Assembly: GCF_027922185.1 (NCBI RefSeq)
Contig: NZ_BSFE01000002.1
Coordinates: forward strand, 473,439 to 537,438
Direction: 5' to 3'
Length of the DNA stretch: 64,000 nt
Origin: Maricaulis virginensis
GTDB taxonomy: Bacteria; Pseudomonadota; Alphaproteobacteria; Caulobacterales; Maricaulaceae
The notes below the pieces were generated by a model. That model did no database searches. It was not told where the DNA came from and was given only the letters and a program-made list of their open reading frames with translations. Both the position numbers and the translations under genes were made by a program. Below, in pieces: positions 30,611 to 39,348 of the stretch. Positions within the stretch are counted from its first letter, which is position 1; every line of letters starts with the position of its first letter.

Positions 30611-32236
30611 CTATTCGGCCGCGGTTTCCAGCGTCTTTTCACGCGCCGGCAGCTTGGGTGCGGCGGCGCGGACATAGGCCGCCACATTGTCCTCGAACTT
30701 GGTGAAATTCTCGACGAACATGGTCACCAGCCTGGCGGCCTGGGCGTCGTAGGCGGCCGGGTCGGACCAGGTCGAACGCGGGTCGAGGATGCTGTCATCC
30801 ACACCGGGAACCGCGATCGGCACCATGAAGCCGAACAGCTTGTCCTCGCGGAAGGCGGCATTGTTCAGCGAGCCGTCCAGCGCGGCATTGAGCAGGCCGC
30901 GCGTCGCCCTGATCGGCATGCGGTGGCCGGTGCCGTAGGCGCCGCCGGTCCAGCCGGTATTGACCAGCCAGCAGTCGACATCGTGTTCGGCGATCAGCTC
31001 GCGCAGCAGGGCGCCGTAATCGGCCGGGTGGCGCGGCATGAAGGGCGCGCCGAAACAGGCGGAGAACGTCGCGGTCGGCTCGGTGACGCCCTTTTCGGTG
31101 CCGGCCACCTTGGCCGTATAACCGGACAGGAAGTGATACATCGCCTGGGCCGGGGTCAGCTTGGCAATCGGCGGCAGTACGCCGAAAGCATCGCAGGTCA
31201 GCATGACCAGGTTTTTCGGATGACCGCAGCGGCCGGTCGCCGAGGCGTTCGGGATGGCGTGCATCGGATAGGCGCCGCGGCTGTTCTCGGCCAGGCTGTC
31301 ATCGTCCAGATCGAGCCGGCGCGTTTCCGGATCCATCACGACGTTTTCCAGCACCGTGCCCCACATCTTCGTGGTGGCGTGGATCTCCGGCTCGGCCTCG
31401 GCCGACAGGCGGATCATCTTGGCGTAGCAGCCGCCCTCGAAATTGAAGAGGCCGTTCTCCGACCAGCCGTGCTCGTCATCGCCGATCAGCGTGCGGCTGG
31501 CATCGGCCGACAGCGTGGTCTTGCCGGTGCCGGACAGGCCGAAGAAGATCGCGGCATCGTCCTGGCTGCCGACATTCACCGAGCAGTGCATCGGCATGAT
31601 CTTCTTCTTCGGCAGCAGGTAGTTGAGGATGGTGAAGACCGATTTCTTGGTCTCGCCGGCGTAGGACGTGCCACCGATCAGCACCAGCTTGCGCGCGAAA
31701 TCGACGGCGATCACCGTTTCCGAGCGGCAGCCGTGACGTGCGGGATCGGCCTGGAAGCTGGGCAGGTTGACGATGGTGAACTCGGCCTCGAACCCGTCCA
31801 GTTCGGCCGGCTCGGGGCGGCGCAGCAGGTGGCGGATGAAGAGGGAGTGCCAGGCCAGCTCGTTGACGACGCGCACCGGCAGGCGGTGATCAAGGTCGGC
31901 GCCGCCGAAGAGTTGCTGGACGAAGACGTCCTTGCCGTCCATGTGCGCCTTGAAGTCCTGCCACAGCGTGTCGAACTGTTCGGGCGTGATCGACGCATTG
32001 GTCTCCCACCAGACCTGGTTCTCGGTCTCCGCATCGCGGACCGTGAACTTGTCCTTGGCGGAGCGGCCGGTATGGGCGCCGGTCTTCACGACCAGCGGAC
32101 CGCCCTCGGCGACTTCACCCTCGCCACGGCGCACAGCCTCCTCATAGAGGCGGGCCTCGTTCCAGTTCAGATTGACGCGGCCGGCATTGACGCCAAGGGC
32201 TTTGAGCCCGCCATCGCGCGTTTCGGAATTCGACAT
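30611..32236 (-). CDS. pckA: Phosphoenolpyruvate carboxykinase (ATP)
   Basis: 541 residues, the usual length, from the ATG at 32236 with CAGGAAAC just upstream. Motifs: GAHTGRSAKDKF (residues about 47-58), the P-loop FFGLSGTGKTTLSAD, and IGDDEHGW for metal binding. It converts oxaloacetate and ATP to phosphoenolpyruvate and CO2 at the start of gluconeogenesis, consistent with growth on peptides and organic acids. It is monocistronic, with its own terminator, and divergent from a DUF2891 gene. Confidence 0.97.
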   Translation of the reverse strand: MSNSETRDGGLKALGVNAGRVNLNWNEARLYEEAVRRGEGEVAEGGPLVVKTGAHTGRSAKDKFTVRDAETENQVWWETNASITPEQFDTLWQDFKAHMDGKDVFVQQLFGGADLDHRLPVRVVNELAWHSLFIRHLLRRPEPAELDGFEAEFTIVNLPSFQADPARHGCRSETVIAVDFARKLVLIGGTSYAGETKKSVFTILNYLLPKKKIMPMHCSVNVGSQDDAAIFFGLSGTGKTTLSADASRTLIGDDEHGWSENGLFNFEGGCYAKMIRLSAEAEPEIHATTKMWGTVLENVVMDPETRRLDLDDDSLAENSRGAYPMHAIPNASATGRCGHPKNLVMLTCDAFGVLPPIAKLTPAQAMYHFLSGYTAKVAGTEKGVTEPTATFSACFGAPFMPRHPADYGALLRELIAEHDVDCWLVNTGWTGGAYGTGHRMPIRATRGLLNAALDGSLNNAAFREDKLFGFMVPIAVPGVDDSILDPRSTWSDPAAYDAQAARLVTMFVENFTKFEDNVAAYVRAAAPKLPAREKTLETAAE

Positions 32237-32505
32237 GTTTCCTGCTTCCCCAGTGTGGTCAGTCTGCCCGCACCTTGTTGTCCGGCCCGTCCCGGATTCG
32301 GGGCGGATGCCGGTGAGCCACTCACCTGTTTGCGGGCGCTTGTGTGAAACGGGACTGTTCGCGCACCCTGTTATCGTCGATCCCGGGAGCAAGACGCTTG
32401 CCACACGGGTCGAACGGTTTTGGTATTCCGGCGGTAGCAGATCGTCCGGGGGCAGAAAAGCCCTTCGGGCACGCCGGAAATTGAAAGTGAAGGACGGGGA
32501 TCGAA

Positions 32506-33645
32506 ATGGTATCGCAAACACTTCTGACATGTGCCGCAATTGCTTCGGTTTTTTCTGCCTCGTCTGTTTTTGCACAGGAACCGGCCGAGCCGTCCGAGCG
32601 CAATGTCCGCTTCATGCAACTGGCACTGGATTGCGTGCAGCGCGAATATCCCAACAAGATCTCGCATGTGCTGCAGTCCGGCGAGGACGCGCTGACGCCG
32701 CGGGAACTCTATCCGGCTTTCTATGGCTGTTATGACTGGCATTCGGCGGTCCACGGCCACTGGCTGCTGGTCCGGCTGTTGCGCGAGGCCGGAGACGGCG
32801 AGCTGGCCGACCGCGCGACAGCGGCACTCGATGCCAATCTGACGCCCGGGAATATTGCCGGCGAAGTGGCCTATTTCCAGGGCGAGGGGCGCGGCTCGTT
32901 CGAACGCCCCTATGGTCTGGCCTGGCTGCTGCAGCTTGGTCTGGAGCTGCGCGAATGGGACGATCCGCGGGCCGAGCGCTGGCTGGCCGCGCTTGAGCCG
33001 CTCGAGACGGCGGTGGCCGACCGCTACAAGGCCTGGCTGCCCAACCTGCTCTATCCGATCCGGATCGGCACGCACAACCAGTCCGCCTTCGGCTTTGCCC
33101 TCGCGCTGGACTGGGCGCGGGCGACCGGCGATGCCGGGCTGGAGCGGCTGATCGTCGACAAGGCGCGAGAGTTTCACATCGGGGACCGCGACTGCCCGAT
33201 CGCCTATGAACCGTCCGGCGAGGATTTCCTGTCCCCATGCCTGATGGAGGCCGATCTCATGCGGCGGGTGATGCCGCAGGCCGAGTTCGCGAACTGGCTG
33301 GGCAGTTTCCTGCCGGGTATCCCCGAGGACGGATCCGCCGACTGGCTGGAACCCGGACGGGTTGTCGATCCGACCGATGGCAAGCTGGTCCACCTGGACG
33401 GCGTGAACCTGTCGCGCGCCTGGAACCTGGAGGCCATCGCCCGCGCCCTGCCGCAGGGCGACCCGCGTATCGCAGCCCTGCGGGCCAGCGCGCAGCGCCA
33501 TGGCGAGGCCGGTATCGCCTCGGTGACGGGCGAGGATTATGCCGGCGGACACTGGCTCGCGAGTTTTGCGACCTATTATGTCACGGGCCGGGCGCTCGAC
33601 GCACCGGAATGGCGCGCCGTGCCGTCCGCCGGCGAGGATGGCTGA
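32506..33645 (+). CDS. Exported DUF2891 family protein
   Basis: 379 residues with a signal peptide (cleavage after SSVFAQ, about residue 24). The mature protein is helical and Trp/Tyr/His-rich: YPAFYGCYDWHSAVHGHWLLVRLL, RPYGLAWLLQL and the C-terminal GGHWLASFATYYV. This conserved aromatic pattern is that of DUF2891, which resembles (alpha/alpha) toroid enzymes acting on sugars. No biochemical role is known to me. The ribosome binding site AGGACGGGGA is good. Confidence 0.82.
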   Translation: MVSQTLLTCAAIASVFSASSVFAQEPAEPSERNVRFMQLALDCVQREYPNKISHVLQSGEDALTPRELYPAFYGCYDWHSAVHGHWLLVRLLREAGDGELADRATAALDANLTPGNIAGEVAYFQGEGRGSFERPYGLAWLLQLGLELREWDDPRAERWLAALEPLETAVADRYKAWLPNLLYPIRIGTHNQSAFGFALALDWARATGDAGLERLIVDKAREFHIGDRDCPIAYEPSGEDFLSPCLMEADLMRRVMPQAEFANWLGSFLPGIPEDGSADWLEPGRVVDPTDGKLVHLDGVNLSRAWNLEAIARALPQGDPRIAALRASAQRHGEAGIASVTGEDYAGGHWLASFATYYVTGRALDAPEWRAVPSAGEDG

Positions 33646-33647
33646 GA

Positions 33648-34592
33648 TCAGCTGGTCGGGCTGTCCGGGGTCGGTTTGACCGGCTCTTCGGGCTTGATGT
33701 CATCAGGCAGGGGGATGTGTTCCTGTTCGTCCGGCGGCAGGATGAAACGTCCTCCGGCCGGGAAACCGGCTTCCGCCGCCGCGACCCAGTCACGCTTGGC
33801 GGTGTCGATATCGCCTTCCTTGCTGGCGACGAAATTCCAGTAGATGTGCCGCTCGCCCAGGGGGGCGCCGCCGCAGATCATGATGCGGCTGGGCAATTGC
33901 GCGCCGAGTTCCGGCGCGGTGCCCGGTTCGATCACGGCCATTTCGCCAGGCTCAAGCGCCTGACCGTCGATCGTGACGGCGCCTTCCACGAGATAGACCG
34001 CCACGTCGTCATGCTCGAGATTGAGCTTGGTCGAGGCGCCCGCCCGCAATTCGCCGTGCAGGTAGACGATGGGCGAGAACACCTCGACGGGCGACCGGTG
34101 CCCCCACGCCGTGCCGAGGATCAGCCGGAAATCGCCACCATCGCGCTCGAAGCGCGGCAGGGTTTCGGCCTTGTGGTGATGGAAGGCCGGCTCGATCCCT
34201 TCCTTGTCCGAGGGCAGGGCCACCCAGGTCTGGATGCCGTAGAGGCGGTGCCCGGCAGCCCGTTCCTCATCCGGGGTGCGTTCGGAATGCACCACGCCGC
34301 GGCCGGCCGTCATCCAGTTCACATCGCCGGGGCGGATGGTCAGGTCGACGCCGAGACTGTCCCTGTGCTGCATCGCGCCGTCGAACAGATAGGTCACGGT
34401 TGCCAGGGCGATATGCGGGTGCGGGCGCACATCGATGCCCTGGCCCGGAGCGAATTCGGCCGGGCCCATCTGGTCGAAGAAGATGAAGGGCCCCACCATG
34501 CGGCGGCGCGCATAGGGCAGGACGCGGCGGACTTCAAACCCGCCCAGGTCGCGTGTGCGGCCCTGAATGGTCCGTTCGATCTTGTTGTCCAT
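33648..34592 (-). CDS. Pirin family protein
   Basis: 314 residues with two cupin halves. Metal ligands of the first cupin are visible: RPHPHIALATVTY (His-x-His), then TAGRGVVHSE (His and Glu about 43 residues later). Pirins bind Fe; some bacterial ones are quercetinases or modulate metabolism. The C-terminus is Pro/Glu-rich and probably disordered. It is divergent from the M28 peptidase gene. Confidence 0.93.
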   Translation of the reverse strand: MDNKIERTIQGRTRDLGGFEVRRVLPYARRRMVGPFIFFDQMGPAEFAPGQGIDVRPHPHIALATVTYLFDGAMQHRDSLGVDLTIRPGDVNWMTAGRGVVHSERTPDEERAAGHRLYGIQTWVALPSDKEGIEPAFHHHKAETLPRFERDGGDFRLILGTAWGHRSPVEVFSPIVYLHGELRAGASTKLNLEHDDVAVYLVEGAVTIDGQALEPGEMAVIEPGTAPELGAQLPSRIMICGGAPLGERHIYWNFVASKEGDIDTAKRDWVAAAEAGFPAGGRFILPPDEQEHIPLPDDIKPEEPVKPTPDSPTS

Positions 34593-34693
34593 CGTTTCGC
34601 TCCCATCTGTTGGTAACGGCTTTCACAGCCCCGGCCCTTGCGCCGGGGGCAAAGCGTTTCATAGTGACGCACCGAATGTGTGGGGAGGTAAGG

Positions 34694-36106
34694 ATGAAAG
34701 CAATTGTCGCCCTTGGAATGACCATGTTTCTCACGGCGGAAACAATCGGTCAGGAGCGCCAGGACATTTCACCGGAAGCGGCCGCGACAGCACGCACGCT
34801 GATGGAAACCGCGCTCGAAAGCGATCTGGCCTATGACATTGTCGAGTCGCTGACGACGGAAATCGGACCGCGCCTGGCAGGATCCGAAGCCGAGGAGCGG
34901 GCCCGCGCCTGGGGGGCGGCGCTGGGTCAGGAGCTGGGTTTCGACCGCGTCGAGGTCGAAGGATTCACCATGCCCTTCTGGGATCGCGACAGCCTGTCCA
35001 TCACCATGACCGCTCCCTACGAGATGGAGCTCCACGGTACGGCGCTCGGCGGTTCCGGTTCCGGCTCCGTTCAGTCGGAGATCGTGTATTTCCGCACCGT
35101 CGACGATCTTGTAGCGGCCGAAGACGGTTCGCTGGAAGGCCGTATCGCCTTCATCGACGGCGACATCATGGTGCGCAGCCAGGTCGGCGCCGGCTACGGC
35201 CCGGCCAATCAGCGCCGCCGCATCGGCTGGCAGCATGCCGAGCGCGCCGGCGCTTCGGCCCTGGTCGTCCGCTCGGTCGGCTCGGACAGCCACCGTTTCC
35301 CGCACACCGGCATGATGAGCGATCTCGACGGGAGCTGGGCCGATATCCCGGTGATCGCCGTCTCCAATCCCGATGCCGATCATCTGCGCCGCCTCCACAA
35401 CAACGGCGAGGCCATCAGCCTGACGGTGAATTCCGTTGCCGGCTGGCACGGTGAAGTGACCAGCGGCAATGTGGTGCTGGACATTGTCGGGCGTGAAAAC
35501 CCGGAAGAGATCGTGCTGATCGGCGGTCACCTCGACAGCTGGGACCTGGGGACCGGCGCGGTCGACGACGGGGCCGGTGTCGCGATCACCGTTGCGGCCG
35601 CCAAGCTGATCGCCGACCTGCCGCAGCGGCCGCGCCGCACGATCCGCGTGGTGATGTTCGGAGCCGAGGAAGTCGGTCTGCTGGGCGCGCGCGCCTATGC
35701 CGAGCAGCACGCCGATGAAGTCGCCAATCATGTGCTGGCAACCGAATCCGATTTCGGCGCCCGGACCATCTGGCGCCTGTCCTCGAATGTCTCGGAGGCC
35801 GGCACGCCGGTGATCGACGAGGTGGGCCGGGTTATCGCACCGCTGGGGATCATTCGCGGCGGCTCGAACGAGCCCGGCGGCGGTCCGGATATCATCCCGC
35901 TGGCCATGCTGGGCGTGCCGACCGTACGCCTGGAGCAGAATGGCGAGGACTATTTCGACCTGCACCACACGCCGGACGATACGCTGGACAAGATCGATCC
36001 GGACGAGCTGGCCCAGAATGTCGCGGCCTATGCCGCTCTGGTTTACCTGGCGGCGGAGACGGATGCCGACTTCCGCGAGACGCCGGACGGCACGGCAAGC
36101 CAGTAG
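34694..36106 (+). CDS. Exported M28 family metallopeptidase
   Basis: 470 residues from the ATG at 34694 behind GGAGGTAAGG. The N-terminus is a short signal peptide (MKAIVALGMTMFLTAETIGQ). A protease-associated insert spans about 110-230. The two-zinc site is intact: GGHLDSWD (His, Asp), GAVDDGAG (bridging Asp), GAEEVG (catalytic Glu and Zn-binding Glu), ATESDFG (Asp) and LHHTPDDT (His). It is similar in layout to carboxypeptidase Q. It likely removes amino acids from peptides in the periplasm. Confidence 0.93.
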   Translation: MKAIVALGMTMFLTAETIGQERQDISPEAAATARTLMETALESDLAYDIVESLTTEIGPRLAGSEAEERARAWGAALGQELGFDRVEVEGFTMPFWDRDSLSITMTAPYEMELHGTALGGSGSGSVQSEIVYFRTVDDLVAAEDGSLEGRIAFIDGDIMVRSQVGAGYGPANQRRRIGWQHAERAGASALVVRSVGSDSHRFPHTGMMSDLDGSWADIPVIAVSNPDADHLRRLHNNGEAISLTVNSVAGWHGEVTSGNVVLDIVGRENPEEIVLIGGHLDSWDLGTGAVDDGAGVAITVAAAKLIADLPQRPRRTIRVVMFGAEEVGLLGARAYAEQHADEVANHVLATESDFGARTIWRLSSNVSEAGTPVIDEVGRVIAPLGIIRGGSNEPGGGPDIIPLAMLGVPTVRLEQNGEDYFDLHHTPDDTLDKIDPDELAQNVAAYAALVYLAAETDADFRETPDGTASQ

Positions 36107-36135
36107 AGGCCGACTGCAGACAGTCTGACAGGGAA

Positions 36136-36163
36136 GAGGCGGGAGCGTGGCTCCCGCCTTTTT
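36136..36163 (+). terminator. Terminator after M28 peptidase gene
   Basis: AGGCGGGAG - CGTGG - CTCCCGCCT stem followed by TTTTT. It lies between convergent genes. Confidence 0.88.
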
Positions 36164-36170
36164 CATGACA

Positions 36171-36842
36171 TCAGCGCCCGACGATCCCGTATTCGCCGCC
36201 GCGTTCGAGCGCCCGCACATAGGCGGGGCGGTTGTGGATGCGTTCCAGCCAGGCCTGGATCGCCGGATAGGCCTTGCCGATACCGCCGCGCGCCGCTGCC
36301 GCTTCCAGCGGAAAGCTCATCTGGATGTCGGCGGCGGAGAAGGCATCGCCGGCAAACCAGTCGCGTCCGGACAGTTCGGTTTCGATATAGCCGAAGATGT
36401 TGTCGATCTCGGGCTGGACGAAGCCGTCATTGAGCCGGCTCACGATCGAGCGCGCGACCGGCTTGGCAAAGAAGGGCATCCTGGCCTTGGCGATCTGGTC
36501 GACCACCAGCTTCACCAGCAGCGGCGGCATGGCCGAGCCTTCGGCGAAGTGCAGCCAGTAGACATAGCGCCGGTGATCGTCGCTGCCGGCTTGCGGCTTG
36601 AGGGCGGCACCGTAGGTGTCGACCAGATACTCGGTAATCGCGCCGGACTCGGCAATGACGTGGTCGCCATCGGAAATCACCGGAGACTTGCCCAGCGGGT
36701 GAACCTCCTTGAGCGCCGCCGGCGCGCGCATGGTCTGCGGATCGCGCTCATATTTGCGGATTTCATAGGTCTGCCCGATTTCTTCAAGCAGCCAGAGAAT
36801 GCGCTGGGAGCGCGAATTGTTGAGGTGGTGCACCGTGATCAT
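36171..36842 (-). CDS. Glutathione S-transferase
   Basis: 223 residues. The thioredoxin-like N-terminal domain (1-80) has SRSQRILWLLEE at the active-site loop, the cis-Pro in GKSPVISDG and the glutathione-binding ESGAITEYL. The all-helical C-terminal domain has the N-capping motif FSAADIQMSFPLE. It likely conjugates or reduces electrophiles using glutathione. Substrate unknown. Confidence 0.93.
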   Translation of the reverse strand: MITVHHLNNSRSQRILWLLEEIGQTYEIRKYERDPQTMRAPAALKEVHPLGKSPVISDGDHVIAESGAITEYLVDTYGAALKPQAGSDDHRRYVYWLHFAEGSAMPPLLVKLVVDQIAKARMPFFAKPVARSIVSRLNDGFVQPEIDNIFGYIETELSGRDWFAGDAFSAADIQMSFPLEAAAARGGIGKAYPAIQAWLERIHNRPAYVRALERGGEYGIVGR

Positions 36843-36913
36843 GGCTATCGTCCCGCGGGTTTCGTCACTTCCTGCGAAGATAGGGCGCCTGTGCGGTGCG
36901 GCAATGCAAAACC

Positions 36914-37252
36914 TTAATCGAGCAGCGGCTCGATGGCATCGCCCGTCGGCGGCTGCCAGTCGGGCAGGGAAAGGCCGGTATCGAGACCGGCATGGCGGAG
37001 CCGGTGCTGCAACTCGTCAGCCAGCGCGCGGTCGCCGCCGGCAAGATCGAGAATTGTGAAGAAGGTCAGGCTCGCCACATGGCCGACATGGGTGTGGCCG
37101 TGATCGGCGAGTGTGAAGGCCAGTTCCGCAAGCTGCGGCTGGCGGGCGCAGAAGGTGAGCATGTCGCGGTCGAGCAGGCGGCGCGCCTCACGGTCCAGAG
37201 CGCGTGTTCCGGTCGCGTTGCGGGCGGGCTGAATGGACATGGCGAGCCCCAT
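36914..37252 (-). CDS. Hypothetical protein, 112 residues
   Basis: A short helical, soluble protein without signal peptide (DREARRLLDRDMLTFCARQP, LADHGHTHVGHVASLTFF). No family is recognised. Start choice is uncertain between 37252 and the ATG at 37240; neither has a strong ribosome binding site. Codon use and composition match neighbouring genes, which supports it being real. Confidence 0.55.
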   Translation of the reverse strand: MGLAMSIQPARNATGTRALDREARRLLDRDMLTFCARQPQLAELAFTLADHGHTHVGHVASLTFFTILDLAGGDRALADELQHRLRHAGLDTGLSLPDWQPPTGDAIEPLLD

Positions 37253-37378
37253 CTCTAGCGCATCGTTTCAGTTTCGATACCAGATATTGTGGTGCGCGTC
37301 GCGAGTCGGGGAAATGCATATCCTATGCATCCCGGTCCGGGGGTGTGGAAAACCTGGTCAGGGACAGGAGAGGCGGCG

Positions 37379-38167
37379 CTAGATATCCAGCCAGTAGGCG
37401 CGAACGCCGAGCTGCTGGAAAATCTCGCTCCAATAGGCCTGCAGCTCGCCGCGCTGCTCGGCTTCCCACGTCTCGCGCGGGATCAGGCGGATTTCCAGCT
37501 CGGTGCCGCGCAGGCTGTCGCCATAGGTCTCGCGGATGATATCCGCGACGGCGCGGGCCGGAGGAACGCGCTGTTCGAAACGGCCCCGGCGGCGGCCATA
37601 GACCGAGAAAACGTCCGAATTCTGCAGCATGTCGGAGACGAGCACGATGCGCCGTTGCGGCACGGTCCGGTCGAAAGCCGGATCCTGGCCGAGCCGGGCG
37701 AGCGCTTCGATGATCGGGCTGGACGGGGCGTCCTTGGGCAGGACGAGGTCGGCCAGCGCCCGCTGCAGCGGTTCGGCGAACAGCGCATTGTAGCGGGCCT
37801 GCACGCGTTCGGGATTGCGGTAGAGCGGATTGACCTGCTCGCCCGCGCCCGGATTGCACAGGGAGAAGCGGTTGGTGTTGCGAAGCTCGCCGCTTTCGTT
37901 GAGCTCGTAGAGCGAGAAGCGTTCACCGACCGCCAGAGCGTTGCGCTCGCCCAGGATCACATCGCCGATCGCGTCGGCCTGGGCGGTGGAATAAAGATCG
38001 GTCTTGTCGATCACGACAACACGGTGCGGCGGCGTCCCGTCAACCAGGCACAGTGTCTGGCTGTCATACTCGGCCGGCTTCAGAACGAAGGCGGCATAGC
38101 TGATGGCGCCGACAACGCCGGCGATGATGATCAGGTTGAAAAGCCCGATGAGATCGCGTCCGGACAT
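37379..38167 (-). CDS. Membrane-anchored protein with vWA-like pattern, unknown function
   Basis: 262 residues, strong GGGAGGGGG ribosome binding site. One N-terminal helix (LIGLFNLIIIAGVVGAISYAAFVL) anchors a soluble domain. VVVIDKTDLYS followed, about 120 residues later, by RRIVLVSDMLQNSD has the shape of a von Willebrand A fold (first strand ending in Asp-x-Thr, fourth strand VLVSD), but the MIDAS motif is not canonical. It lies 53 bases downstream of the polytopic protein gene on the same strand, so the two probably form one operon and a membrane complex. Confidence 0.7.
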   Translation of the reverse strand: MSGRDLIGLFNLIIIAGVVGAISYAAFVLKPAEYDSQTLCLVDGTPPHRVVVIDKTDLYSTAQADAIGDVILGERNALAVGERFSLYELNESGELRNTNRFSLCNPGAGEQVNPLYRNPERVQARYNALFAEPLQRALADLVLPKDAPSSPIIEALARLGQDPAFDRTVPQRRIVLVSDMLQNSDVFSVYGRRRGRFEQRVPPARAVADIIRETYGDSLRGTELEIRLIPRETWEAEQRGELQAYWSEIFQQLGVRAYWLDI

Positions 38168-38220
38168 GCCCCCTCCCGTCGCAGGTCGAACCGGTGCAGC
38201 CCCGCACCGGCCCGTCTGTC

Positions 38221-39165
38221 TTAACGCCGGTGGCCCGGTCCGGCCAGATCCTGGCAGATTTCATCCAGCAGCGCCTTGGCCTCGACCAGCTCTTCCAGCT
38301 CGGGAGCCGAGAGCTTTTTCGCGTCCTTCCAGCCTGTTTCCAGAGCCTTCTCGAGATCGCGCGAAGCTGCATCCAGCCGGCGGCTGACCCCGCCATAACC
38401 GGGGATGGCATCGTCGAACGTGCGGCCCTTGTAGGCCGCGATGGCGGCGAAGGTGGAGCCCAGGATGAAGAGCAGCAGGGCTTCCAGGGTCTGCAGGTTG
38501 AACGGGTTGGCCCGCGCATCCAGAACCGGCGTCAGCACAGTGCCCGTGGTCTCGGCGCCGCCCAGGGCGAGCGTGGCCGCATTCAGTTCCAGCAGGTCGC
38601 GGAAATGGGCCGCAGTGAGGTTCAGCAGGCCCAGCGCGGCAACCGTGACGCCGACACCGACTGCGGCGAGCGCGGCGATGACCGGCTTGTTGCGGTTCGA
38701 CATGTGACGCAGGCCGATGAAGCCGATCAGGAAGAAGGCCGCGATCACATTGGTGAAGGAGACCGTGATGGCCTGCAGCCAGCCGCCCAGCAGGCCGAGG
38801 TCCGAGCCCTTCGAGAAGAAATAGGCATTCGCCAGCCCCTCGAACAGCACCAGGGTTGCCAGTACCGAGAAGTGCAGGATGTGGGATTTGGGATAGACCG
38901 CCGCCCGGTCGATCGGCTTCACGGCCGGACGGGCCTCGTCGGCCTTGCCGTCCTCGGCCGGGTCGTTGATCGCACCGCCCCATGTGCGGCGGAACTTCAG
39001 GAGATCGGCGTGACGGGCGCGGGCAATGGCCCGGGCACGCGAAAGCTGGATCATGGCGGCCGGTGCGCGGGTCTCGCGCATCTCGGTCGCTTCGGTCGAA
39101 TAGTCCTGGGTACTGCCGAAATCGCTTCGGTCGAGCACGGTGTTTTCCATCTGGTCTAAGGGCAT
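38221..39165 (-). CDS. Polytopic membrane protein, unknown function
   Basis: 314 residues from the ATG at 39165, next to GGGGGGAGG. An N-terminal cytoplasmic tail of about 90 residues (Arg-rich, RARAIARARHADLLKFRR) is followed by four membrane segments: HFSVLATLVLFEGLANAYFF, TVSFTNVIAAFFLIGFIGL, PVIAALAAVGVGVTVAALGL and LEALLLFILGSTFAAIAAY. The C-terminal tail is charged and coiled-coil-like (DLEKALETGWKDAKKLSAPELEELVEA). No family recognised. The neighbour downstream is the vWA-like anchored protein. Confidence 0.75.
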   Translation of the reverse strand: MPLDQMENTVLDRSDFGSTQDYSTEATEMRETRAPAAMIQLSRARAIARARHADLLKFRRTWGGAINDPAEDGKADEARPAVKPIDRAAVYPKSHILHFSVLATLVLFEGLANAYFFSKGSDLGLLGGWLQAITVSFTNVIAAFFLIGFIGLRHMSNRNKPVIAALAAVGVGVTVAALGLLNLTAAHFRDLLELNAATLALGGAETTGTVLTPVLDARANPFNLQTLEALLLFILGSTFAAIAAYKGRTFDDAIPGYGGVSRRLDAASRDLEKALETGWKDAKKLSAPELEELVEAKALLDEICQDLAGPGHRR

Positions 39166-39348
39166 GGCCTCCCCCCGGTTGGCGCGCGCCGCATTGGCGT
39201 TCACACCATGGTTAACCGCCAATTGTGAGCCGAAATGGGGCGGAATGCGGCGATTTGTGGGTCGGCCGGTCTTTCTCTGCCGCTTGTGTATTGAATTCCG
39301 GAGGGTTGGCGCCCACGCTCTTCGTTACAGAATCCGGGGAGGGGAGCA

